Program-made: the position numbers and the translations under genes | NCBI RefSeq assembly: GCF_029269835.1 | Contig: NZ_JARJBB010000001.1 | Location: 744,001 to 808,000, forward strand | Source: Streptomyces tropicalis | GTDB taxonomy: Bacteria > Actinomycetota > Actinomycetes > Streptomycetales > Streptomycetaceae | Length of the DNA stretch: 64,000 nt | Direction: 5' to 3' | Shown here: one piece after another, positions 56,803 to 64,000 of the stretch | How the letters are laid out: each line of letters opens with the position of its first letter | How positions within the stretch are numbered: position 1 is the stretch's first letter | Notes under the pieces: model-generated | Told to the model about the DNA's origin: nothing | Databases searched by the model: none | Seen by the model: only the letters and a program-made list of their open reading frames with translations

Positions 56803-57660
56803 TCAGGCGTCCTTCAGTTCCTGCCGTTGCCGGCCGAGTCCCTCGACCTCCAGCTCGACCACGTCCCCGGCCCGCAGGTAGGGCTTCGGCGCGGGCCGCC
56901 CCAGGGCGACCCCGGCGGGCGTGCCCGTGCTGACGACGTCCCCCGGGTACAGCGTCATGAACCGGCTGACGTAGCGCACCACCTCGGCCACCGGGAAGAT
57001 CTGCTCAGCGGTCGAACCGTCCTGCTTCAGCTCGCCGTTGACCCACAGCCGCAGCGCCAGCCGCTGCGGGTCGGGCACCTCGTCGGCGGTGACCAGCCAC
57101 GGGCCGAGCGGGGTGAACGTCTCGCAGTTCTTCCCCTTGTCCCAGGTCCCGCCCCGCTCCATCTGGAACTCCCGCTCGGAGACGTCGTGCGCCACCGTGT
57201 ACCCGGCGACGCACGCGAGCGCCTCCCGGGGCGTGTCCAGGTAGCGCGCGGTGCGCCCGATGACGACCGCCAGCTCCACCTCCCAGTCCGTGCTGGTGGA
57301 GCCGCGGGGGACGAGCACGGTGTCGTCCGGCCCGACGACGGTGTCCGGCGCCTTGAGGAAGACCACCGGCTCGGCCGGCGGCTCGGCGCCGGTCTCGCGG
57401 GCGTGGTCGTGGTAGTTCAGCCCGATGCACACGATCTTGCCGATCCCGGCCAGCGGCGGACCGGTCCGCAGCCCGTCCGCGTCCAGCGCGGGCAGTGTGC
57501 CGGACTCCGCGGCGGCGCGGATCCGGTCGAGCCCCGCCCCGTCGGCGAGGAGGGCGCCGTCGATGTCCGGCACGAGTCCCGACAGGTCCCGCAGGGTCCC
57601 CCCGGCGTCCAGCAGCGCGGGCCGCTCCGCTCCCGCCGTACCGACGCGCAGCAGCTTCAT
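56803..57660 (-). CDS. Fumarylacetoacetate hydrolase-family protein
   Basis: 285 residues. The FAH domain (about 70-280) has KIVCIGLNYHDHARETG, the metal-binding Glu/Asp set in DWEVELAVVIGRTAR and the catalytic-region GYTVAHDVSEREFQMERGGTWDKGKNCETFTPLGPW, ending in VVSTGTPAGVALG. The length and fold fit ureidoglycolate-lyase/2-keto-4-pentenoate-hydratase-like hydrolases. Substrate not determinable. ATG 57660 with GGGGA upstream. Convergent with the LLM gene. Confidence 0.9.
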   Translation of the reverse strand: MKLLRVGTAGAERPALLDAGGTLRDLSGLVPDIDGALLADGAGLDRIRAAAESGTLPALDADGLRTGPPLAGIGKIVCIGLNYHDHARETGAEPPAEPVVFLKAPDTVVGPDDTVLVPRGSTSTDWEVELAVVIGRTARYLDTPREALACVAGYTVAHDVSEREFQMERGGTWDKGKNCETFTPLGPWLVTADEVPDPQRLALRLWVNGELKQDGSTAEQIFPVAEVVRYVSRFMTLYPGDVVSTGTPAGVALGRPAPKPYLRAGDVVELEVEGLGRQRQELKDA

Positions 57661-57781
57661 GTTCCCCAACTCCCTCGATCGCGGGCGCCCGCCGCGGAAC
57701 GCGACCGGGTGCGGCGGACCGCGCACCGTCGGAGGACCGGTCGATCCTCCAGGCCCCGAGGTCCGGCCCGCAACACCCCGT

Positions 57782-58525
57782 TCACGTACTGGACGGCAGG
57801 GGCGGCCGGCGGTGGAGCAGGGCCCGCTCGGCCGCGCTCCACGCCGTGCTGGTGACGACATACAGCGCGGCGGCCAGCGGGACGACCGCGACCGTGACCA
57901 GGGTGAGGAAGGGCAGGTACGGCGCGACCCTGCCCAGCGCGGCCGCACCGGGCGCCTCCGCGTCCCCGCCCGGTGCGCGCCCCGCGGCACGCGCACCGGC
58001 ACCCGCGGCCGTCCGGCGCGCCCTGAGGAAGGCGACGGCGGCGACCGCGGCCGTCACCGCGAACAGCACCGCGTAGACGGCTCCCCGGGCACCGAGGACC
58101 TGCCCGCCGGCGAGGAGGTCCGTCCACCGCCCGCCCAGCGGGGCGCCGAACAGCCGGTGCTCCAGCAGCCGGTCCCCGCCGCCGGCCGCGCCCGAGAACA
58201 GCCGGTACAGCACGAAGAACGCGGGCAGTTGCAGCAGTGAGGGCAGGACGCCGGACAGCGGCGACACGTTCTCCTCGGCGTGCAGCTCCAGCAGGGCGCG
58301 CCGCAGCCGCTCCGGATCCCTCCGGTGCCTCCGGCGCAGTTCGGCGACCCGGGGCCGGAGCGCCTCGCGCGCCCGCTGCCCGCGTGCGGCGGCCCGGGAG
58401 AGGGGGTGGACGAGCAGGCGGACGAGCGCGGTGAACAGGACGATCGCGGCGGCGGCCGCGCAACCGTGGAACAACGGCCGGAGCAGCTCGGCGAGCTGCT
58501 CGACCAGGGTGGCGAAGACGGACAT
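57782..58525 (-). CDS. YidC/Oxa1-family membrane protein insertase paralogue
   Basis: 247 residues. The 60KD_IMP domain has five hydrophobic stretches, the basic cytoplasmic loop RRRHRRDPERLRRALLELHAEENVSPLSG and the conserved LPSLLQLPAFFVLYRLF. The housekeeping YidC sits at the replication origin cluster, so this is a second, divergent copy. ATG 58525 follows GGAGGG. It is 115 bases downstream of the small membrane protein gene on the same strand; the pairing recurs in Streptomyces as I recall. Confidence 0.85.
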   Translation of the reverse strand: MSVFATLVEQLAELLRPLFHGCAAAAAIVLFTALVRLLVHPLSRAAARGQRAREALRPRVAELRRRHRRDPERLRRALLELHAEENVSPLSGVLPSLLQLPAFFVLYRLFSGAAGGGDRLLEHRLFGAPLGGRWTDLLAGGQVLGARGAVYAVLFAVTAAVAAVAFLRARRTAAGAGARAAGRAPGGDAEAPGAAALGRVAPYLPFLTLVTVAVVPLAAALYVVTSTAWSAAERALLHRRPPLPSST

Positions 58526-58640
58526 GGGTGAGCCCTCCGGGGGTCTCGTCGTGCCGGACTGCGACAAAGGCGGCATGACGACCCGCGCGGGGTCATGGCG
58601 AGAGCACGGGCGGCACCGGCCGGCCCGAGCGGACGTGTCC

Positions 58641-58970
58641 CTACGCGGTGGTCGCCGGGAGGGTGCGCCCGGGTGCCCGGGGACGTGAGCGGCCCGCGGC
58701 GTCGGGGTCGCGCTGGGGCAGGAAGGCCGTACGGCGGTCGCGGTCGCGGATGGCCGTACGCACCCGGGTGGGCGGCACGGCGGGCGCGCACCGCGCGGCC
58801 GCCAGCAGGCAGGCGAGGAGCGCGGAGCCGGCCGCGGCGGTGGCAGCGGCGGCGAGGGCGACGGTCGCGGAGAGGCTGCCCAGGTCGAGCAGCGCGACGA
58901 GCAGGACCGGCAGCAGCAGCACGGCGGCGGAGCGCGCCCACGCCCGGTCTCCGAACCGGCCGGTCACCAC
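58641..58970 (-). CDS. Small membrane protein (DUF6412-like)
   Basis: 109 residues with two hydrophobic helices (SAAVLLLPVLLVALLDLGSL and TVALAAAATAAAGSALLACLLAA) and an Arg-rich C-terminal tail (RTAIRDRDRRTAFLPQRDPDAAGRSRP). It is probably a membrane partner or substrate-like protein encoded with the YidC paralogue. The GTG at 58970 is chosen (GGGGGAG upstream); the adjacent GTG 58967 is equally possible. Confidence 0.65.
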   Translation of the reverse strand: MVTGRFGDRAWARSAAVLLLPVLLVALLDLGSLSATVALAAAATAAAGSALLACLLAAARCAPAVPPTRVRTAIRDRDRRTAFLPQRDPDAAGRSRPRAPGRTLPATTA

Positions 58971-59170
58971 GCTGCTCCCCCTCCCCCCACGTCCACGGCC
59001 ACGCGGCCCTCCCGTGCCCGGGAATCGCCCCTGTGCCCACAGAGACGAACGACGGCGTACGGGGGTTCCCGCCGCGGACGTCCGGCGGGTGCAGGCCGGT
59101 GGCGTCCCGCACAGGACCCTGGCCTGCACATATCTCACCGTTGTCACCGCACGGCAGTACGGTGTCCCCC

Positions 59171-60187
59171 ATGCGCCCCGACACGCCTGCCGAGAACGTC
59201 GACCACGCCGCCGAAGCGGCCCGCCTGGAGCGGACCGCCGGCCTGTACCCCGAGGACGCCGAGGCCCTGCTGCTCCAAGCCGCGGCCCACCTGGAGGTGT
59301 CCGGCGACCGCCCCGCCGCGACGGCGCTCTACGACCGCCTGCTGTCGTCCGCCGACGGCCTGGAGAATCCGCACCTGGTCCGGGCCCTGAAGGCGGCGAA
59401 CCTGTGGGAGTACGGCCACGAGGCCGAGGCCCGCGCGATCATCGACGGCGTCCGCACGGCGGCCCCGCGGGACCCGGCCCCCTGGGTGATCGTCGCGGAG
59501 GCTCTGGAGTCCCACGACGAACTGGAGGCGGCGCACGAGACGTTCACGGAGGGCGCGCGGCTGCTCCTGACGGACGTGACGGAGCCGCCGTACGCCACGC
59601 GCCCGCTGCTCTTCGGCCGCCACCGGGTGCGGCGCATGCTGGGCCAGGCGCACGACGCGTGGGACGCGCTGGCCGACACCCTGCACGACTCCCCGGTCTC
59701 CCTGGACGAACTCCACGACCCCAAGCGCGTCTGGTCCCTCGGCTCGGAGAACCCGGCCGAGCTGGCCGCCGAGATCAACCGCCTGCGCGCCGAACTGGGC
59801 GCCGCCCGGGAGGCCCTGTCCCGCCCGTTCCCGGTGGCGGTCCTGCACTGGCCCGCCGGAGAACTGACCGAACTGGTCGCCGACTACCCGGACCTGTCCG
59901 CCGAGTACCCCTCCTACGAGCAGCACCTGGCGACGATAGAGGCGTCCCTGCGCGAGCTGTCCTCCTCCGGCACCGCGAACCTGGGCATCGTCACGGGCAC
60001 GGTCCCCTCCTACGAGGCCTTCGCCGCCTCGGAGGGCTCCTCCCCCACCGACACGACCCTGCTCCCCCAGTACGCGACCACGCTGGCAGCCCGCGGCCGC
60101 GCAGCGGCGTGGCCGCCCCAGCGGGACGCGGCGTGCTGGTGCGGGTCGGGGAAGGGGTACGGGGGGTGTCACGGGGCGGGGGTCTGA
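59171..60187 (+). CDS. SEC-C motif protein with helical (TPR-like) repeats
   Basis: 338 residues. The first 190 form a TPR-like array (AARLERTAGLYPEDAEALLLQAAAHLEVSGDRPAATALYDRLL; AHETFTEGARLLL). A helical/coiled stretch and an alpha/beta segment follow. The last 20 residues contain CWCGSGKGYGGCHG, a SEC-C zinc-binding motif (CxCGSGxxxxxCH) as in the SecA C-terminus. Function unknown; SEC-C modules often mediate binding to SecB-like partners or nucleic acids. ATG 59171; the longer in-frame upstream sequence is not protein-like. Confidence 0.85.
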   Translation: MRPDTPAENVDHAAEAARLERTAGLYPEDAEALLLQAAAHLEVSGDRPAATALYDRLLSSADGLENPHLVRALKAANLWEYGHEAEARAIIDGVRTAAPRDPAPWVIVAEALESHDELEAAHETFTEGARLLLTDVTEPPYATRPLLFGRHRVRRMLGQAHDAWDALADTLHDSPVSLDELHDPKRVWSLGSENPAELAAEINRLRAELGAAREALSRPFPVAVLHWPAGELTELVADYPDLSAEYPSYEQHLATIEASLRELSSSGTANLGIVTGTVPSYEAFAASEGSSPTDTTLLPQYATTLAARGRAAAWPPQRDAACWCGSGKGYGGCHGAGV

Positions 60188-60325
60188 CTCCGCCAGCGGG
60201 GACCGGTGGGAGCGAGCGGGCGCCACATCCGCGCCGCCGCCTCCCATCCGCCGGTCTTCGGCACTCGGTTGTCGGTGGCGCCTGTTAGAACAGAGTCACA
60301 TCGGCGTGTGATCGAGGGGGTCGCG

Positions 60326-63300
60326 GTGACGGAGGCGGGGGACCTGGCGGAGCCGGCTGCCGGGGTGTACGAGAAGCTCATCACCCAGGGCGTGCTCGAT
60401 GATCTGGAGCGGCTGGGGGCCGCAGGCTGGAAAGCCGTCGACGTGGAGGTGAGCCCCGAGTCCTCCCCCCACGTGCTCGCCCGGCACATCGCCGACACGG
60501 CTGCTCGCAGGCTTCTCCAGCTCCCGCCCGACCAGCAAGTCCCCTTCGCCAACCGGGTGCTGGAGGCACTGTCCGGCGACGCAGACGGCACGGGGACCGG
60601 CAGCAGGGTCGTCGAGGGTCCCCGGCAGCTGCTCGCCCTGGCCGGGAAGGAGGCACCCGGCGCCTACGCGATCCGCCCGCTCACCCCGCTGTCCGAGACG
60701 TCACTGCTGACCAACGCACCGGAGGACCTCAACCTCGGGGCGGAGCTGCGGGCCGAGCTGACGACCGCGGACCGGATCGATCTGCTCTGCGCCTTCGTCA
60801 AGTGGTACGGCATCCGGGTCCTGGAAGACGCACTCCTCGCCGCCCGGGCACGGGGGGTGGAGATCCGGGTCATCACCACCACGTACATGGGGGCGACCGA
60901 CCGCCACGCGCTCGACCGGCTCGTCCGCGACTTCGGCGCCACCGTCAAGGTCAACTACGAGATCCGCTCCACGCGCCTGCACGCCAAGGCCTGGCTCTTC
61001 CGGCGCAGGACCGGCTTCGACACGGCCTACGTGGGCAGCTCGAACCTGTCACGGGCCGCCCTCCTCGACGGTCTCGAGTGGAACGTGCGGCTGTCCTCCG
61101 TCGCCACGCCGGCGGTACTGGACAAGTTCGAGGCCACCTTCGACGCGTACTGGAACGACACCGCTTTCGAGGCCTACGACCCCGACGTGCATGCCGAGCG
61201 TCTCGACGGCGCGCTCGCGCAGGCCGGCGGGACCAGCTCGAACCCCGACCTCAAGATCAACCTCTCGGGTCTCGAGGTGCGCCCCTTCCCCCACCAGCGG
61301 GACATGCTGGAGCGTCTGGCCATCGAGCGCGGGATCCGCGGGCGGCACCGCAACCTGCTGGTCGCCGCCACCGGGACCGGCAAGACCGTGATGGCGGCCC
61401 TGGACTACCGGGCTCTGTGCAGGGCTTCCGAGGGCCGGCGGCCGCGGCTGCTGTTCGTGGCACATCGCAAGGAGATCCTGCGGCAGTCCCTGCGGACCTA
61501 CTGCGAAGTGCTGGACGACGCGTCCTTCGGGGAGTTGCTGCACTCGGGTGCGGAACCGGCCGCGTGGGACCACGTCTTCGCCAGCGTCCAGTCGCTCAAC
61601 GTCCAGCGTCTCGAGCAGTTGGCCCCGGACCACTTCGACGTCATCGTCATCGACGAGTTCCACCATGCCACCGCCGCCACCTACCGGCGCGTCATCGACC
61701 ACTTCGCGCCGAAGGAACTGCTGGGCCTGACCGCCACGCCCGAGCGGATGGACGGGCTCACCGTCCAGGACGAGTTCTTCGAGGGACGCATCGCCGCGGA
61801 GCTGCGGCTCTGGGAGGCCCTGGAGAACGACCTGCTGTGCCCCTTCCACTACTTCGGCATCCCTGACGGGACGGATCTGACGCAGCTGGGCTGGCAGAGG
61901 GGTGCGTACGCGGACCACGAGCTCGGCAATCTGTTCACCGGGCACGAAGCCCGCGCCCGCATCGTCGTGAAACAGATCCGGGACAAGGTCTCCCGCCCGG
62001 GAGCCATGCGGGCGCTGGGCTTCTGTGTGACGAAGGCACACGCCCACTTCATGGCGGACTTCTTCCGCAGGGCGGACTTCCGGGCCGTGGCACTCGACAG
62101 CGACACTCCGGCCGACGCGCGCGCCCAGGCGCTGGCCGACCTGAGGGACGGCAAGATCCAGGTGATCTTCTCCGTCGACCTCTTCAACGAGGGGCTGGAC
62201 ATCCCCGACGTCGACACCCTGCTCCTGCTGCGCCCCACCAACAGCGCCACCGTCTTCCTGCAGCAGTTGGGCCGCGGACTGCGCCGCACCGAGACGAAGC
62301 CGGTGCTCACCGTGCTGGACTTCATCGGCCAGCACCGGGCGGAGTTCCGCTTCGAGGAGCAGTTCAGAGCGCTGACCAACCTGTCGCGGAACAGGCTCGT
62401 GGACCACATCGAGCGCGACTTCCCGCAGCTTCCCTCGGGCTGCCAGATCATCTTGGAGGGCAAGTCCAAGGACCTGGTCCTGGAGAACATCCGGACGCAG
62501 CTGGGCGCCACCGTGAAGACGCTGGTGAGCGAGGTCAGGTCCTACGGCACGCCCCTCCTGGCCGACTACCTCCGTGAGAGCCGCCGGGAGATCAAGGAGC
62601 TGTACAAGAACGACACCTCATGGACCGCGGTCCTGCGCAGGGCCGGCCTCGTCGAGGAACCGGCGCCGCCGGGAGAGGCGGCACTGCTCAAGCGGGTGCA
62701 CGCCTTCCTCCACGTGGACGACCCGGAGCGCGCTCAGGCGTACCTGCGCCTCCTCGACGACGGCGCTCCGGCGTACGAGGAGCTGGACCCGGCCGACCAG
62801 GCCTACGCACGCATGCTGTTCTTCAACCTCTGGGACAACGCGGGCGGCTTCGCCGGCTTCCAGGAGGGGCTGGAGTCCCTCCGTCCGCAGCGAGCGTTCC
62901 GCGACGAGCTCAGACAGCTCCTCGCGTACGTCAGTGACCGGACGGACCACCTCCCCCTGCCGCTGGCCGGCCGGCTCGAGCAGATCCCGTTGAAGGTGCA
63001 CAGCGCGTACAACCGCTCGGAGATCCTGGCCGCCCTGGGCGTGGCCCGGTTCGGCGGTCAGATGCCGCGTTCCTTCGCCCAGGGGGTGCAGTGGGTCGCA
63101 GAGCTCCACACGGACGCCCTCCTCATCACGCTGGAGAAGAACGAGAAGGACTTCTCCCCGACCGTGCGCTACAAGGACTACGCGCTGACCCCGACTCTGT
63201 TCCACTGGGAGTCGCAGAACAGCACGGCCGCCGATTCCCCCACCGGTCTGCGGTACCGGCGGCACAAGGAGCAGGACGGCACGGTCCTGCTGTTCGTGCG

Positions 63301-63463
63301 GCGCTACAAGAACACCGACATAGGCAAGTCCCAGCCCTGGATCCTCCTCGGCCCCGCCGCCTACGAAAGCCACACCGGCAGCAAGCCCATGGCCATCACC
63401 TGGCGTCTCGGCCACGAGCTGCCCGCCGACGTGTGGACGTACTCGGCGATCACGGGAAGCTGA
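60326..63463 (+). CDS. PLD nuclease - SF2 helicase - DUF3427 fusion protein
   Basis: 1045 residues. After an N-terminal region (1-115) comes a phospholipase-D-type nuclease domain (about 125-280) with the HxK motif His219-x-Lys221 and YVGSSNLSRAAL. An SF2 helicase (about 310-660) follows, with ATGTGKT (Lys353), DEFHHA (443-448), LTATPERMDG, FSVDLFNEGLDIPDVD and LQQLGRGLRR. The C-terminal DUF3427 spans about 690-1045 and resembles restriction-associated domains. GTG 60326 has GAGGGGG 5 bases upstream. Such proteins are implicated in DNA restriction and defence, but no methyltransferase is adjacent. Some codons are less GC-rich than in neighbours, suggesting transfer. Confidence 0.88.
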   Translation: MTEAGDLAEPAAGVYEKLITQGVLDDLERLGAAGWKAVDVEVSPESSPHVLARHIADTAARRLLQLPPDQQVPFANRVLEALSGDADGTGTGSRVVEGPRQLLALAGKEAPGAYAIRPLTPLSETSLLTNAPEDLNLGAELRAELTTADRIDLLCAFVKWYGIRVLEDALLAARARGVEIRVITTTYMGATDRHALDRLVRDFGATVKVNYEIRSTRLHAKAWLFRRRTGFDTAYVGSSNLSRAALLDGLEWNVRLSSVATPAVLDKFEATFDAYWNDTAFEAYDPDVHAERLDGALAQAGGTSSNPDLKINLSGLEVRPFPHQRDMLERLAIERGIRGRHRNLLVAATGTGKTVMAALDYRALCRASEGRRPRLLFVAHRKEILRQSLRTYCEVLDDASFGELLHSGAEPAAWDHVFASVQSLNVQRLEQLAPDHFDVIVIDEFHHATAATYRRVIDHFAPKELLGLTATPERMDGLTVQDEFFEGRIAAELRLWEALENDLLCPFHYFGIPDGTDLTQLGWQRGAYADHELGNLFTGHEARARIVVKQIRDKVSRPGAMRALGFCVTKAHAHFMADFFRRADFRAVALDSDTPADARAQALADLRDGKIQVIFSVDLFNEGLDIPDVDTLLLLRPTNSATVFLQQLGRGLRRTETKPVLTVLDFIGQHRAEFRFEEQFRALTNLSRNRLVDHIERDFPQLPSGCQIILEGKSKDLVLENIRTQLGATVKTLVSEVRSYGTPLLADYLRESRREIKELYKNDTSWTAVLRRAGLVEEPAPPGEAALLKRVHAFLHVDDPERAQAYLRLLDDGAPAYEELDPADQAYARMLFFNLWDNAGGFAGFQEGLESLRPQRAFRDELRQLLAYVSDRTDHLPLPLAGRLEQIPLKVHSAYNRSEILAALGVARFGGQMPRSFAQGVQWVAELHTDALLITLEKNEKDFSPTVRYKDYALTPTLFHWESQNSTAADSPTGLRYRRHKEQDGTVLLFVRRYKNTDIGKSQPWILLGPAAYESHTGSKPMAITWRLGHELPADVWTYSAITGS

Positions 63464-63512
63464 TCGGGCGCAGGGCCCGCCCGCACCCCCCGTCCCGTGG
63501 CCCCGGAGGGCC

Positions 63513-64000
63513 TCAGTCGGTGGTGGGGCGGGCGGAGCCCTCGTTGCCAGGCGTCGGGGCCGCCGGGGCCGGGCGTCGGGGCAGGTGCCGGCTGAGGGGG
63601 AGGGCGGCCGTGCCCAGGAGGAAGCCGTGGACCGTGACCAGGCCGTGGCCGTTGGACTGGGTGAGCCACATGGCCAGGCCGGCGAGCGGGGCGGCGAGGG
63701 CGAGCAGGCGGGTCTTCATGGTGGGCGCCGTCAGCAGGAGGGCGCCGGCGAGGGTGGCGGCCAGGAAGTACGTCGCGCCGGAGCTGCCGGCGAAGTTCCT
63801 CGGGTCGGTGCTGTGCGCGGTCTCGCCGAACAGCGCGTCGATCCGCTCGGGCAGCAGGATGCCCGCGGCGAACAGCACCAGCATGAGCGGGCCGCGCCAG
63901 AACCACTGCGCCAGGGCGGCGACCACGGCCAGCGTGACGATGTTCCATGCGCCGCCGGACAGGCCGCCGTTCTGCAGGAAGACCGCGGTGACCACCCGCC
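63513..64000 (-). CDS. Rhomboid-like membrane protein, 5' end beyond the window
   Basis: About 160 C-terminal residues are visible, and the frame probably runs off the right edge. Several hydrophobic helices are present. FAGSSGATYFLAATLAGAL resembles the rhomboid catalytic Ser motif (GxSG) and TVHGFLLGTAAL the His-x3-G helix. The tail is Pro/Arg-rich and cytoplasmic-like. An internal GTG at 63995 could start a short protein, but a longer upstream part is expected for the family. Protease activity is unproven. Confidence 0.6.
   Translation of the reverse strand, partial: RVVTAVFLQNGGLSGGAWNIVTLAVVAALAQWFWRGPLMLVLFAAGILLPERIDALFGETAHSTDPRNFAGSSGATYFLAATLAGALLLTAPTMKTRLLALAAPLAGLAMWLTQSNGHGLVTVHGFLLGTAALPLSRHLPRRPAPAAPTPGNEGSARPTTD

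Overview
The window is high-GC (about 72-73%) actinobacterial chromosome and almost certainly Streptomyces. It carries desD, glmS, adpA with its in-gene TTA codon followed by ornA, the cebR-cebEFG-bglC cellobiose locus and the c-di-GMP gene cdgA, in the same order as I recall from the S. coelicolor core chromosome around SCO2785-SCO2840. GTG starts, ATGA/GTGA overlaps and hairpin terminators without U-tracts fit as well. Most of the region is ordinary core chromosome. Accessory traits are limited to one IS5-type insertion sequence, a few small repeats, a nuclease/helicase operon and a PLD-helicase gene.

Layout. 1-5986: 3' end of desD (desferrioxamine synthetase), a secreted GH20 hexosaminidase, a DUF4429/SHOCT protein, a small conserved protein and glmS with a strong terminator. 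6033-8043: a GPR1/FUN34/YaaH membrane protein, a universal stress protein and a small membrane protein. 8044-10586: the adpA regulatory region, adpA, ornA and tRNA-His. 10696-17090: cellobiose uptake and hydrolysis (cebR divergent from cebEFG, then bglC) with two CebR-type operators. 17119-20805: a GH18/CBM2 chitinase-like enzyme and a two-component system. 20907-26756: a secreted protein, a spermidine-synthase-like protein, an HTH/TPR protein, a histidine phosphatase and a PAP2-like protein.

26653-30850 is a tightly coupled three-gene operon: a RecB/Cas4-like nuclease with a predicted 4-Cys Fe-S cluster, an unrecognised 538-residue protein and an SF1B (Dna2/Upf1-like) helicase. It looks like a Dna2-type nuclease-helicase split over three genes and is the best candidate here for an undescribed DNA-processing or defence system. 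30975-36028: a small protein, a primase-like protein whose stop lies inside a tRNA-Lys gene, an M6-type protease and cdgA. 36077-37358: a MITE-like element with an IS inserted into its target duplication. 37356-43637: an LLM oxidoreductase, an EutA-like protein, the ehuBCDA-type ectoine ABC transporter and an IclR regulator. 43636-48087: a 101-bp structured inverted-repeat element, two more tRNA-Lys genes, a DUF3592 protein, an AA10 LPMO with a DasR-type site, an SPFH protein and an NlpC/P60 protein. 48106-57660: HAD enzymes, a probable aminophosphonate-catabolism pair with a GntR regulator, a ROK regulator divergent from a Gfo/Idh/MocA gene with a dyad operator, an LLM enzyme and a FAH-family hydrolase. 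57782-64000: a second YidC-like insertase, a SEC-C protein, a 1045-residue PLD-helicase-DUF3427 protein and a truncated rhomboid-like gene.

Themes. Several blocks serve polysaccharide and amino-sugar metabolism (GH20, GH18, AA10 LPMO, glmS, cebEFG/bglC). They sit beside developmental regulators (AdpA, CdgA), as is typical of Streptomyces linking nutrient sensing to morphogenesis.
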